Shown piece by piece: positions 34,093 to 43,038 of a stretch of 64,000 nt of DNA. The stretch's first letter is position 1. Every line of letters begins with the position of its first letter. The notes beneath the pieces were generated by a model. The model made no database searches, had not been told where the DNA came from, and was given only the letters and a program-made list of their open reading frames with translations. The DNA is from Azospirillum lipoferum (GTDB taxonomy: Bacteria > Pseudomonadota > Alphaproteobacteria > Azospirillales > Azospirillaceae), in NCBI RefSeq assembly GCF_024170005.1, contig NZ_JALJXJ010000013.1:146436-210435 (forward strand). Direction: 5' to 3'. The position numbers and the translations under genes were made by a program.

Positions 34093-34935
34093 TCAGCCTT
34101 CGGTCTGCAAGGGGCGCTCCGGATCAGCGCTCCATTCCGACATGGAACCGTCATAGAGTCGCACGCCCGGCACGCCGGCGATCTCGCTGAGGGCGAACCA
34201 GGACACCGAGGCGAGGTGCCCGGTGTTGCAGAAGGTGATGGGCTGGTCGCGCAGGGGCAAATCCGCCTGACCGGCCATCGCCTTCACCGTGTCGGGCGAG
34301 GCAAAGCGGTGCTCGGCAGCCGAGAAGAGCGGGGCGATGTCGAGATTCACCGCGCCGGGGATGGTGCCGGGCGCGCGGGCCTGCGGGCTCTTGGCCTTGC
34401 CGGCGAACTGCTCGGCCGAACGGGCATCATGCAGCGGCACGGTGCCGGCCTTCACGGCGGCTGCGACGTCGTCCAGGGTGGCGCGCAGATCGGTGCGGGG
34501 GTGGACGGAGAAGCTCGTCGGTTTGCGCTCCGCCGGCAGCGGATTGACCGGGCCGCCGGCTGCGACCCAGCCGGCGAAGCCGCCGTCCAGCACCGACACC
34601 GCGTCATGGCCCAGCATCTTGAAGGTCCAATAGACGCGGGTGGCGTTGCCCATGTCCGAGGCGTTGGCACCCGCTGCGACCAGCACCACATGGTCGCCGT
34701 TGCCGATCCCGAGGCTGCCGATCAGTTCCGCCAACACACCCGCCTCCGGCAGCATCCCGGCCCCGCCGCCGACCACAGTCCGCCAGCCAGCCGTTGCGTA
34801 GTCGGAATGAACCGCTCCCGGAACGAAGCCGCCGGCAGGCGGGGTTCGCACGTCCAGGACGACGATGCCGGGGCTGTCGAGCCGGCTTTTCAGCCAGGAA
34901 GCGTCCACGAGCGGGGAAATGCTGCTGTCGGTCAT
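34093..34935 (-). CDS. sseA: Sulfurtransferase with two rhodanese domains (mercaptopyruvate/thiosulfate type)
   Basis: A 280-residue tandem-rhodanese protein. The first domain (VDASWLKSRLDSPGIVVLDV; YWTFKMLGHDAVSVLDGGFAGW) is non-catalytic. The second (LHDARSAEQFAGKAKSPQARAPGTIPGAVNLDIAPLF) carries the active loop TFCNTGHLASVSWF with the sulfur-accepting Cys. The loop CNTGHL differs from the CGSGVT of mercaptopyruvate and CRKGVT of thiosulfate sulfurtransferases, so donor preference is open. ATG 34935 is the domain start. Confidence 0.9.
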   Translation of the reverse strand: MTDSSISPLVDASWLKSRLDSPGIVVLDVRTPPAGGFVPGAVHSDYATAGWRTVVGGGAGMLPEAGVLAELIGSLGIGNGDHVVLVAAGANASDMGNATRVYWTFKMLGHDAVSVLDGGFAGWVAAGGPVNPLPAERKPTSFSVHPRTDLRATLDDVAAAVKAGTVPLHDARSAEQFAGKAKSPQARAPGTIPGAVNLDIAPLFSAAEHRFASPDTVKAMAGQADLPLRDQPITFCNTGHLASVSWFALSEIAGVPGVRLYDGSMSEWSADPERPLQTEG

Positions 34936-35173
34936 CAGGATGAACCCGGTTCCGGTTGGTCGATGCCTTGTCCTGCCGTAATTGTTGCGTACCAGCAACG
35001 AAAAGGCCGGCGGGCGGGCGGGTCGACAGTGTGGGCGAAGCGCCGGTGCGGGGAAAGCCCAATCTTGTCGCAATCCCTGTCGGTCGGTGGCGTTGCCGGG
35101 TAGCCCGTCCGGGGTGTAGGATGTCCCGTTCGTGTAAGAAGGCGCCCATTCCGGCGCGGGAGCTTGGACATCC

Positions 35174-35476
35174 ATGGCCAACATCGACGACCTGCTCGGC
35201 GCGCCCGATCCCAACGACGGCGACGCCGCGTCCTTTGCCATCGGCGACGCGCCGGTGGAGATCAAGGTCGTGATCGGCACCGCCATGCTCCGCGTCCGCG
35301 ACCTGCTGAAGCTGGGCCGCGGCGCCGTCGTGGAACTCGACCGTCATCTGAAGGACCCGACCGATGTCTATGTCGAAGGCGTGCTGGTCGCCCGTGGTGA
35401 GGTCGCCATCATCGACGACAAGATCGGCGTCACTTTGACCGACTTCATCAAGTCCAGCCGCGAATGGAAGCGCTGA
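35174..35476 (+). CDS. FliN-like flagellar motor switch (SpoA/C-ring) protein
   Basis: A 100-residue protein: about 25 variable residues, then one SpoA/FliN domain (IKVVIGTAMLRVRDLLKLGRGAVVELDR; VYVEGVLVARGEVAIIDDKIGVTLTDFI). This is the size of the C-ring subunit FliN, which forms the base of the flagellar switch and contacts FliM, FliG and CheY-P. No other flagellar gene is near. It could be the genome's main FliN outside its usual cluster or an accessory copy. Confidence 0.88.
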   Translation: MANIDDLLGAPDPNDGDAASFAIGDAPVEIKVVIGTAMLRVRDLLKLGRGAVVELDRHLKDPTDVYVEGVLVARGEVAIIDDKIGVTLTDFIKSSREWKR

Positions 35477-35625
35477 GCCCGGCGCTTTGCCTTCATCGAT
35501 GCTTCATTAGGTAGCGGCCGTGTTTGTGCTGGTGCCTTGACGGCGGGCGGTGGCTTCTGGTCTCGTTGACAGCGGTCGTGGGAAGTGCCGTCGCCGACGG
35601 CGTCGCCGGCCCGGAGAGCGAAGCC

Positions 35626-36885
35626 ATGCCGCACACCGCCGTCTCCCCATCCTCCTGCCTGCCACGCCATTTCTCCAACCCCAATGCCGACCACGAACGG
35701 GTATACGGCCCGTCGGAACGCGCGATCCTCTGCCGCGCCGCCTTCGACGAGGCGATGGCCGAGATCGGCGCCTGGCCCGGCTATACGCCTACCCCGCTGC
35801 GTTCCCTGTCCGGACTGGCGCGGGAGGCCGGGATCGACCGCCTCTGGTACAAGGACGAAAGCACCCGCTTCGCGCTCGGCAGCTTCAAGGCGCTGGGCGG
35901 GGCCTACGCCGTTCTGCGGCTGCTGGCGCGCGAGGTGACGGCGCGGGTGCCTGGCGTGCCGGTGACGGCGTTGGACCTCGTCGTCGGCCGCTATGCCAAA
36001 GTGACGCGGACGCTGACCGTCACCACCGCCACCGACGGCAACCATGGCCGATCGGTCGCCTGGGGTGCGCAGGTCTTCGGCTGCAATTGCGTGGTGTATG
36101 TGCCTGCCGCCTGCACGTCCGGCCGCCGCGCCGCCATCGAGGCGTACGGGGCGCGGGTGGTGGTGGTGGACGGGCCGTATGACGACGCGGTGCGCCGTGC
36201 CGCCGCCGATGCGGCGGAGCAGGGCTGGTTCGTCGTCTCCGACACCTCCTACACCGGCTATATGGATGTGCCGCGCGACGTGATGCAGGGCTACACCGTG
36301 ATGGTGGAAGAGGCGATCTCCCAACTTCCCGCCAGCGAGCGGCCGACCCATGTCTTCGTGCAGGGCGGCGTCGGGGCGCTGCCCGCCGCGGTCTGCGGCC
36401 ATCTCTGGGAAAGCTGGGGACGCCAGCGCCCGCGCTTTGTGGTGGTGGAGCCGCACAGTGCCGACTGCCTGTACCAGAGCGCCGTCGCCGGCCGTCCGGT
36501 GCGGGCGCAGGGCGACCTCGACACGGTGATGGCCGGGCTTGCCTGCGGCGAGGTCTCCCCGCTGGCCTGGGCGATCCTGGAACGTGGTGCCGATGATTTC
36601 CTGACCATTCCCGACGAAGGGGCGGTCACCGCCATGCGCAAGCTGGCGGAAGGCAGGCATGGCGGGCGTCCGGTGGTTGGTGGCGAATCCGGCGTCGCCG
36701 GGCTGGCCGGGCTGCTCTGCGCCGCCGCGCATGAGGAGGTGCGGCTGGCGCTGGGCCTCGTGCCGGACGCCCGTGTGCTGGTGTTCGGGACCGAGGGCGC
36801 GACCGATCCGGAGGTCTATGAGCGGATCGTCGGCCGGTCGCCGGAGATGGTGGCCGAAGGACTGCTCAGCGCAGCAGGTCGGTGA
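35626..36885 (+). CDS. dpaL: Diaminopropionate ammonia-lyase (PLP fold II)
   Basis: A 419-residue enzyme converting 2,3-diaminopropionate to pyruvate and ammonia. The PLP lysine is in ALGSFKALGGAYAVL (Lys88). TATDGNHGRSVAWGA holds the catalytic Asp (Asp137). Also present are DTSYTGYMDVPRDVMQGYTVMV and GGVGALPAAVCGH (phosphate and cofactor contacts) and GGESGVAGLAGL. ATG 35626 has GGAGAG upstream; earlier in-frame starts add no domain. Its 3' end overlaps the convergent ClpP-fold gene by 20 bp. Confidence 0.93.
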   Translation: MPHTAVSPSSCLPRHFSNPNADHERVYGPSERAILCRAAFDEAMAEIGAWPGYTPTPLRSLSGLAREAGIDRLWYKDESTRFALGSFKALGGAYAVLRLLAREVTARVPGVPVTALDLVVGRYAKVTRTLTVTTATDGNHGRSVAWGAQVFGCNCVVYVPAACTSGRRAAIEAYGARVVVVDGPYDDAVRRAAADAAEQGWFVVSDTSYTGYMDVPRDVMQGYTVMVEEAISQLPASERPTHVFVQGGVGALPAAVCGHLWESWGRQRPRFVVVEPHSADCLYQSAVAGRPVRAQGDLDTVMAGLACGEVSPLAWAILERGADDFLTIPDEGAVTAMRKLAEGRHGGRPVVGGESGVAGLAGLLCAAAHEEVRLALGLVPDARVLVFGTEGATDPEVYERIVGRSPEMVAEGLLSAAGR

Positions 36886-37576
36886 CGATGTTGGCGCCGT
36901 CGGCGGTCAGGCGGTCGGCGGTCTCGCGGTAGTCGCGGGTGCCGGAGAAGCCGCCTTCGGCCGTCACGCGGCGGATCCAGGTCGGCGAGGCGCCGAGCGA
37001 CACCAGACGGTCCACCATCATCTGCGTGGAGCGCATGGTCATCCGGCCATTCTCCGCCATGCGCGGGGCATGCACCATGAACTCCGCCCGTGGTGCTGCA
37101 TAGCGTGGATAGCCGGCGAGATAGAGGCCGACGCACATGCTTTCGCAGGAGTCGCCGTCGCGCACCCGGGTGGCGACCGGCCGTCCGCTCTGGCGCTCGG
37201 CCAGAACGGCGTCGATCATCCGGTAGCCCGCCGCGGTGAAGCCACCGGGGCTGGACAGTTCGATCACCAGCGGGCGATGGGCCGGCAGGGTGTGCAGGGT
37301 GTCGACGAAGCTGCGCTCCGCCCCCGGCGTGATGATCCCGTCCAGGCGCAGGACGGTGACGTCCCCCTGGTCGTTCCGCGACATCTCCGCGTCGGGGAAT
37401 TCGGAGGAGGGGGGAGCGGCCGGCGCCGGATTGACGGTGACGGGAGCGGCGCTTACCGGGTTCATCGACAGGCCGTCGGGCTGGGTGGCGGCATGGCCGA
37501 GGGCTGCACCCGCGATCAGCAGCGCGCCCAGACCGGCACCGAACCCGACCTTCCGCAGCAGCTTTTGCACCGACAT
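36866..37576 (-). CDS. Periplasmic ClpP/crotonase-fold protein (COG3904-like)
   Basis: A 236-residue protein with an N-terminal signal or anchor (LLRKVGFGAGLGALLIAGAALGHA) and a Pro/Ala-rich linker, then a ClpP-like domain: VTVLRLDGIITPGAERSFVDTL, the glycine loop IELSSPGGFTAAGYRMIDAVL, the presumed nucleophile in DSCESMCVGLYLAG, and FMVHAPRM with the candidate His. This pattern matches the predicted periplasmic COG3904 group, whose activity is not well defined. Convergent and overlapping with the ammonia-lyase gene by 20 bp. Confidence 0.82.
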   Translation of the reverse strand: MSVQKLLRKVGFGAGLGALLIAGAALGHAATQPDGLSMNPVSAAPVTVNPAPAAPPSSEFPDAEMSRNDQGDVTVLRLDGIITPGAERSFVDTLHTLPAHRPLVIELSSPGGFTAAGYRMIDAVLAERQSGRPVATRVRDGDSCESMCVGLYLAGYPRYAAPRAEFMVHAPRMAENGRMTMRSTQMMVDRLVSLGASPTWIRRVTAEGGFSGTRDYRETADRLTADGANIVTDLLR

Positions 37577-37820
37577 CAGACCCTCCCGCGCTCGATCCGT
37601 TCAGCGTGGCGGTCAAAGCTTGCCCGAGGGTTAACGGCCTGTCTGTGGCCGGCCGCACAATGGAGGTATAGGCGGAGGTGGATTGGCGGCGTCGCGATAA
37701 AGCGTGCGCGCGGGCGCAAAGGGCGCTAGAAGAAATAGGATTCCAAGGGTATGGCCGGGGCGCCCGATTCCAGGGCGGCGCCCGTCCGGTCCCGTGCCGT
37801 GAACGTCGAAGAGCGGAACG

Positions 37821-39272
37821 ATGTCGTACATCCAGGGTGAAACGGGCGATTGGGAAGTCGTGATCGGGCTTGAGGTCCATGCCCAGGTGATTTCGAACGC
37901 GAAGCTGTTCTCCGGCTCCGCCACCGAATTCGGGGCCGCGCCGAACAGCCAGGTCAGCTTCGTCGACGCCGCGTTCCCCGGCATGCTGCCCGTCATAAAC
38001 GAATATTGCGTCGAACAGGCGGTGCGCACTGGTCTGGGCCTGAAGGCCGAGATCAACCTGCACTCGGTCTTCGACCGCAAGAACTACTTCTACGCCGACC
38101 TGCCGCAGGGCTATCAGATCAGCCAGTTCCTGCAGCCGATCGTCGGCAAGGGCGAGATCGTGCTGGACCTGCCGGACGGCACCAGCCGTACCGTCGGCGT
38201 CACGCGCCTGCACCTGGAGCAGGACGCCGGCAAGTCGCTGCATGACCAGCACCCGTCCAAGACCTACATCGACCTGAACCGGTCGGGCGTTGCGTTGATG
38301 GAGATCGTGTCGGAACCCGACATGCGCAGTTCGGAAGAGGCCGGCGCCTACGTGCGCAAGCTGCGCTCCATCCTGCGCTATCTCGGCACCTGCGACGGCA
38401 ACATGGAGGAAGGCTCCATGCGCTGCGACGTCAACGTGTCGGTGCGCAAGCCGGGCGACGCCTTCGGCACGCGTTGCGAGATCAAGAACGTCAACTCGAT
38501 CCGCTTCGTCATGCAGGCGATCGAGTATGAGGCCCGCCGCCAGATCGAGATCATCGAGGAAGGCGGCAAGATCGATCAGGAGACCCGGCTGTGGGACACG
38601 ACCAAGTTCGTGACCCGTTCCATGCGATCGAAGGAAGAGGCGCACGACTACCGCTATTTCCCCGACCCCGACCTGTTGCCGCTGGAACTGGATGCAGCAT
38701 GGGTGGAGGACATCAAGAAGACGCTGCCCGAACTGCCGGATGACAAGAAGGCCCGTTTCATCGAGGACTACAAGCTGTCGGTCTATGATGCCGGCGTGCT
38801 GGTCTCGGAGAAGTCGAAGGCCGACTATTTCGAGGCGGTGGCCAAAGGCCGCGATCCGAAGCTTGCCTCCAACTGGGTCACCGGCGAGCTGTTCGGCTAT
38901 CTGAACAAGGCCGGCAAGGAGATCGAGGAGAGCCCGGTCTCGGCCGGGAATCTCGGTGGCCTGATCGACCTGATCGCCGACAACACCATCTCCGGCCGCA
39001 TCGCCAAGGAAGTCTTCGAGACGATGTTCGAGACCGGCGAGAAGGCCGCCGACATCGTCGAGAAGAAGGGTCTGCGTCAGGTCACCGACACCAGCGCGAT
39101 CGAGGGCTCGATCGACGCCGTGATGGCCGCCAACGCCGACAAGGTCGCGGAGTTCCGCGGCGGCAAGGACAAGCTGTTCGGCTTCTTCGTTGGTCAGGTG
39201 ATGAAGGCGACCCAGGGCAAGGCCAACCCGGCCATGGTCAACGAAATCCTGATGAAGAAGCTGAAAGGCTGA
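37821..39272 (+). CDS. gatB: Aspartyl/glutamyl-tRNA amidotransferase subunit B
   Basis: A 483-residue subunit of GatCAB, which amidates misacylated Glu-tRNA(Gln) or Asp-tRNA(Asn). Hallmarks: WEVVIGLEVHAQV, DRKNYFYADLPQGYQISQF (signature), HDQHPSKTYIDLNRSGVALMEIVSEPDM, RCDVNVSV, EIKNVNSIRFV, DYRYFPDPDLLPL and a C-terminal YqeY-like tail domain ending NPAMVNEILMKKLKG. gatC and gatA are not adjacent in the window. A clear terminator follows. Confidence 0.97.
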   Translation: MSYIQGETGDWEVVIGLEVHAQVISNAKLFSGSATEFGAAPNSQVSFVDAAFPGMLPVINEYCVEQAVRTGLGLKAEINLHSVFDRKNYFYADLPQGYQISQFLQPIVGKGEIVLDLPDGTSRTVGVTRLHLEQDAGKSLHDQHPSKTYIDLNRSGVALMEIVSEPDMRSSEEAGAYVRKLRSILRYLGTCDGNMEEGSMRCDVNVSVRKPGDAFGTRCEIKNVNSIRFVMQAIEYEARRQIEIIEEGGKIDQETRLWDTTKFVTRSMRSKEEAHDYRYFPDPDLLPLELDAAWVEDIKKTLPELPDDKKARFIEDYKLSVYDAGVLVSEKSKADYFEAVAKGRDPKLASNWVTGELFGYLNKAGKEIEESPVSAGNLGGLIDLIADNTISGRIAKEVFETMFETGEKAADIVEKKGLRQVTDTSAIEGSIDAVMAANADKVAEFRGGKDKLFGFFVGQVMKATQGKANPAMVNEILMKKLKG

Positions 39273-39330
39273 GTGGAATTCCCCGGTCGACAGATCGAAA
39301 TCTCCGCCCTGTCCGAAAGAATGTTTGAGG

Positions 39331-39363
39331 AAAGCCTCTCCGCTTGGCGGAGGGGCTTTTTTC
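39331..39363 (+). terminator. Rho-independent terminator of gatB
   Basis: AAAGCCTCTCCGC and CGGAGGGGCTTTTTTC pair around a TTGG loop, followed by six T residues, 58 bp after the gatB stop. Confidence 0.9.
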
Positions 39364-39448
39364 TCGGGCCTTGCCCGGCCCTAAGGCAAAGCCACAGTTG
39401 AATTTTCCCGGTTTCCGCCGTCACAGTGCTGGAAACGGTGGAGGAACC

Positions 39449-41254
39449 ATGGCGGCGGAGCCGGTGATGGTGGCGCTGGCGGCTGGTGCCGTCGGCGGTC
39501 TGCTCGGGGTGCTGCTGGGCCGGTATGCCGGTCGCCGGGCGGCCCGCCGTTCGCCGCCTTCATTGCTGTCGCCGCAGCAGTCAGCCGATCCCGCCAACGC
39601 TCAGCCGTCGCACCCCCTGCATGAGCCGGAGATCGGCCAAAGGCTGGAGATGGCGCTGGAGGCGACCGGCGCCGCGGTGTGGGACGCCGATCTGGTGGCC
39701 GGGACCTGCTGGTGGTCGGACACCTTTCCGCGCATGCTGGGCTATCGCACACGGCCGGCCATGCCGCCCGATTTCTGGGAGCGGCGGCTGCATGCCGAAG
39801 ACCGCGAACGGGTGCTGGCCCACATCGCCTCGCATCTGGCGGGGGAGACCCCGGCCTATGCCTACAGCTACCGGCTTCGTCACGAAGGCGGCGGCTGGGT
39901 GTGGATCGCCGCCAAGGGTCGCGCCTTTCGCGACAAGACCGGCCGGGCGGTGCGCTATGCCGGCATCATGACCGACATCACCGAAGCCCGCCGGCAGGAG
40001 GAGCGGCTGCGCGCCAGCGAGGAACGACTGCTGAAGATCATGGAGGCGGCCCCCATTGCGGTGAACGTCACCACGCGCGACGGCCGCTGGCTGTTCTGCA
40101 ACGCCCAGTCGGCGCGGCTGATGGGGCGTGACCGGGCGGCGCTGATGCGCACCCCGGTGGCCGACCTCTATGCCGACCCGGCCGACCGCGATGCGCTGAT
40201 CGCCAGATTCGACCGTGAGGGCGCATTCCGCAATGCCGAGATCCGGTTCCGCCGGCCGGACGGCAGTATCGTCTGGGTCCTGTCCTCGTGGAACAGCATC
40301 GAGTTGGACGGCGAATCGGCGCTGCTGACCTGGCTCTACGACATCACCGACCGCAAGGCTGCCGAATCGGCGATGATCGAGGCCAGGGAAGAGGCCGAGC
40401 GGGCGCTGGCCGACCTGCGCGAGGCGCAGGAAAGCTTGATCCAGGCCGAGACAATGGCCTCGCTCGGCCAACTGGTGGCCGGGGTGGCGCACGAGATCAA
40501 CACGCCGATCGGCATCGGCCTGACCGCCGCCAGCCATATCGGCGAACAGGCGCAGATTCTGCGGGAGCGCTTCACCGGCAACACGCTGCGTCGGTCGGAA
40601 TTCCTGGAGTTCCTGGATGGCCTGAGCGAAAGCAGCCGCCTGCTGATGGCCAACATCGACCGCGCGGCGTCGCTGGTGCAGAGCTTCAAGCAGGTGGCGG
40701 TCGACCAGTCCTCCGGCGACCGGCGGGTGTTCGAGTTGGGCAGCTATATCCACGAACTGCTGTTCTCGCTGCGTCCGCGGCTGAAGCGCACCAACCTGAA
40801 GGTGGTGGTGGAGTGCGACGACGAGCTGACGATGGACAGCTTTCCCGGTGCGTTGGGGCAGGTGCTGACCAATCTGGTCATCAACGCCATCGTCCATGCC
40901 TATGGCGACTGCGACAGGGTGGCCGACCGTCTGGCCGAGAAGCCGATTGGCACGATCAGGATCACTGCGCAGGCCGGCGGGGCGGACCGGGTCCGGATCG
41001 ACTTCATCGACGACGGCGCTGGCATCGCACCCGAACATCTGTCGAAGGTCTTCGACCCCTTCTTCACCACCAAGCGCGGGCAGGGCGGCTCCGGCCTGGG
41101 GCTGCACATCGTCTTCAATACGGTCACCGGCCCGCTGGGCGGCACGGTATCCGTCCAGTCCTGGCCGGGACAGGGCACCCGCTTCACCGTCCAGCTGCCG
41201 CGCGAGGCGCCGGCGATGCAGCCGACTACGGCAACGGAGCCGGCGCTGAACTGA
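39449..41254 (+). CDS. PAS-PAS hybrid-type sensor histidine kinase without receiver
   Basis: A 601-residue kinase. A short N-terminal hydrophobic stretch (VMVALAAGAVGGLLGVLLG) may anchor it. Two PAS domains follow (about 70-200, AWDADLVAGTCWW with the PAC motif; about 205-330). A coiled-coil linker leads to HisKA with AGVAHEINTPIGIGL (phosphoacceptor His) and an HATPase with NLVINAIVHAYG, DFIDDGAGIAPEHL and GSGLGLHIVFNTV. GGAGG precedes ATG 39449. The EINTPIG type is common in orphan alphaproteobacterial kinases. No cognate regulator is adjacent. Confidence 0.94.
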   Translation: MAAEPVMVALAAGAVGGLLGVLLGRYAGRRAARRSPPSLLSPQQSADPANAQPSHPLHEPEIGQRLEMALEATGAAVWDADLVAGTCWWSDTFPRMLGYRTRPAMPPDFWERRLHAEDRERVLAHIASHLAGETPAYAYSYRLRHEGGGWVWIAAKGRAFRDKTGRAVRYAGIMTDITEARRQEERLRASEERLLKIMEAAPIAVNVTTRDGRWLFCNAQSARLMGRDRAALMRTPVADLYADPADRDALIARFDREGAFRNAEIRFRRPDGSIVWVLSSWNSIELDGESALLTWLYDITDRKAAESAMIEAREEAERALADLREAQESLIQAETMASLGQLVAGVAHEINTPIGIGLTAASHIGEQAQILRERFTGNTLRRSEFLEFLDGLSESSRLLMANIDRAASLVQSFKQVAVDQSSGDRRVFELGSYIHELLFSLRPRLKRTNLKVVVECDDELTMDSFPGALGQVLTNLVINAIVHAYGDCDRVADRLAEKPIGTIRITAQAGGADRVRIDFIDDGAGIAPEHLSKVFDPFFTTKRGQGGSGLGLHIVFNTVTGPLGGTVSVQSWPGQGTRFTVQLPREAPAMQPTTATEPALN

Positions 41255-41296
41255 CGCCGGGCCGCAGTCCTGCCGCACCGTCCTGCCGGAAGCCGG

Positions 41297-41533
41297 TCAG
41301 GCGACGTGAAGTTCGTGGAACTGCAGATGCTTGGGCCGCCGTCCGCGGCGCTTCGGTGCTGCGAAGTTGGCGAGCGCACCGTTTTCCCCGCGCAGTTCGG
41401 CGTTCAGTTCCTGCACGCAACGTTGCAGCAGTTCCTTTTCGCGCTGGTCTTCGCGGTCGGTGATTTCCAGGCAGCTCAGCTTGATCTCGACGAGGTCGAT
41501 CAGTGTTTCGGCGCAACGGCGTGACAGGGTCAT
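41297..41533 (-). CDS. Small basic-tailed hypothetical protein (78 aa)
   Basis: Starts MTLSRRCAETLIDLVEIKLS with GGAGG behind ATG 41533. The N-terminal half forms a helical, heptad-like segment (EITDREDQREKELLQRCVQELNAEL), followed by a short linker and a basic tail with KRRGRRPKHLQ. The helix plus GRRPK (AT-hook-like) suggests a nucleic-acid-associated dimer, but this is inference. Convergent with the PAS kinase gene. Confidence 0.75.
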   Translation of the reverse strand: MTLSRRCAETLIDLVEIKLSCLEITDREDQREKELLQRCVQELNAELRGENGALANFAAPKRRGRRPKHLQFHELHVA

Positions 41534-41744
41534 GGCATCCTCCACGGCGACGGGGTGCGGCGTCACTGACCGGTGGGGTTTTGTCGGGCTCGACCCCCAC
41601 GCGACCTAGTCGTTCGTCACCCAGGCTTTTTATTGCTCATGATGGCATCATAATCGCCTTCCGTTAAAAAGTGGCTAAAATTTTATACAGATTTGTCCCT
41701 TTCCGATGATTTTCGGGAAAAGCGGTTTTATGGCTTTGTAAGCG

Positions 41745-41773
41745 TTGACAAGGGTACGGCCGGCCGTTAGAAC
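41745..41773 (+). promoter_or_regulatory. Sigma-70 promoter of tRNA-Ser
   Basis: A perfect TTGACA at 41745 and TAGAAC at 41768 with 17-bp spacing. The predicted start, near 41780, gives a leader of about 36 nt before the tRNA. Confidence 0.7.
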
Positions 41774-41815
41774 CCTCCCCACGCCAGCGGTGCCCCACGG
41801 GAAACCGCACTGGCT

Positions 41816-41908
41816 GGAGGGGTGGCCGAGTGGCTGAAGGCAACGGTTTGCTAAACCGTCATAGGGTTTAAAGCCCTATCGTGGGTTCGAATCCCATCCC
41901 CTCCGCCA
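41816..41908 (+). tRNA. tRNA-Ser (anticodon GCU)
   Basis: Acceptor stem GGAGGGG pairs with CCCCTCC; discriminator G and an encoded CCA follow. The anticodon loop TTGCTAA is held by ACGGT/ACCGT. The long variable arm (ATAGGGTT / AAGCCCTAT) is the class II feature of tRNA-Ser. The T loop is GGTTCGAATCC. It decodes AGC/AGU. Confidence 0.97.
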
Positions 41909-41909
41909 T

Positions 41910-42243
41910 CAAATTTCGCTAGAGCGTTGATTTATCACTGAAATCCGCTCTAGCCTTTCGATACCCCCCACATTTAGTTTCGGCTGGGCACGATCTCCAA
42001 CGAACCACCACGGCTAATGCGCGCCTTCAAAGGGGCTGTTGCAGCATCACGTCGTGACGTTGGGGAAGGTGAGGTAGACCCCGAATCTGAGACAAGTATC
42101 GTGGAGAGTCCTGCTCCTATAAGTGGCACATCCTATGGAGCAGGACATGAAGCAGACCCAAAGGAAGCACAGCGCGGCGTTCAAGGCGAACCCGAGGCGG
42201 TGTCTGAGGCGTGGGGCCACGTGGAGCGTCGCACGCACCGGGT
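41910..42243. other. Gene-free junction after tRNA-Ser with repeat and IS debris
   Basis: Contains an inverted repeat CTAGAGCG-N19-CGCTCTAG (41919-41953), a GGGGCTGTTGCAGCATCA stretch (about 42030-42048) like the ends of some IS elements, and the start of an IS3-type orfA (listed separately). No intact gene. Confidence 0.55.
42146..42188 (+). pseudogene. Start of an IS3-family orfA-like reading frame, truncated
   Basis: ATG 42146 encodes MKQTQRKHSAAFKA, matching the usual N-terminal pattern of IS3/IS911-type OrfA (RKxSxEFKAKVALEA). The similarity stops after the FKA triplet and the frame continues into unrelated sequence. Very short, so the assignment rests on pattern alone. Confidence 0.35.
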
Positions 42244-42939
42244 TCATCCAGCGGCCGATCCATCCGGCATGAGGCTCGACAGGTACGATCCGCGTCCCCG
42301 GAGGAAGGCCGCGAGCCGTTCCGGGTAGTCTGTCGTCACCGCCCCGCTGACGCTCGGGCGCGCGGCGAGCGCCTGCCGCCAAGCGCGGACCTTCGGCGTC
42401 GCGTCGAACACGCCGAGCGGCGGCACCGTCGCCTCGAAGGTATCGAAGTAGCGGAACACCGGCCCGAAGGCCGCGTCCACAAGGCTGAACCTCACCCCGG
42501 CGAAGTACGGTCCCCTGCCGAGTGCGTCCTCCAGCCACGCCATCTTTCCGGCGAGGTCGGCGGCCTTCGCCCGGTAGGTCACCTCGTCGGGGGCGGCGTA
42601 GAGGCCGGCAATGGCGTTCAGCGTGGCCGAGGCAAATTCGACCCAGGCGCGGTGGCGCGCCCGGTCGACCGGGTTCTCGGGATGCAACCGGGGCTCCGGC
42701 TGGGTTTCATCAAGGTACTCGCAGATGATGGCGCTCTCGAAGAGGACGGTCTCGCCGTCCACCACGAGCAGCGGCACCTTGCCGAGCGGCGACATGGCCT
42801 TGAACCAGTCGGGCTTCGCCGAGAGGTCGACGACCTGCCGATCATGGGGAACGCCTTTCTCGGCCAGTGTGATGGCGGCGCGCTGCACATAAGGGCAAAG
42901 CTGGTGACTGATCAGGCGAAGGCTGGGCATGGCGTTCAT
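42244..42939 (-). CDS. Glutathione S-transferase family protein
   Basis: A 231-residue protein with the motif SHQLCPYVQRAAITLAEKGV (omega/GrxA-like Cys-Pro-Tyr active site), MSPLGKVPLLVVDGETVLFESAIICEYLDET and an all-helical C-terminal domain (FSLVDAAFGPVFRYFDTF). The active-site Cys suggests glutathione-dependent reduction or lyase chemistry rather than conjugation. Divergent from the LysR gene at 43108, its likely regulator. Confidence 0.92.
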   Translation of the reverse strand: MNAMPSLRLISHQLCPYVQRAAITLAEKGVPHDRQVVDLSAKPDWFKAMSPLGKVPLLVVDGETVLFESAIICEYLDETQPEPRLHPENPVDRARHRAWVEFASATLNAIAGLYAAPDEVTYRAKAADLAGKMAWLEDALGRGPYFAGVRFSLVDAAFGPVFRYFDTFEATVPPLGVFDATPKVRAWRQALAARPSVSGAVTTDYPERLAAFLRGRGSYLSSLMPDGSAAG

Positions 42940-43038
42940 TCTATTTCCCGTCGTGTGAGCCTTCCCGGCGCGGTGGAGAGCTGGAACCGGTCGCCGCAAG
43001 GCGGCAGGGTGAGGCCACGAGAATAGAATTGGCATTTT

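Noticed and set aside
41816..42244. tRNA-Ser as a proven integration site.
   Set aside because: No duplicated tRNA 3' end and no integrase gene could be found in the window, so only a suspicion is reported.
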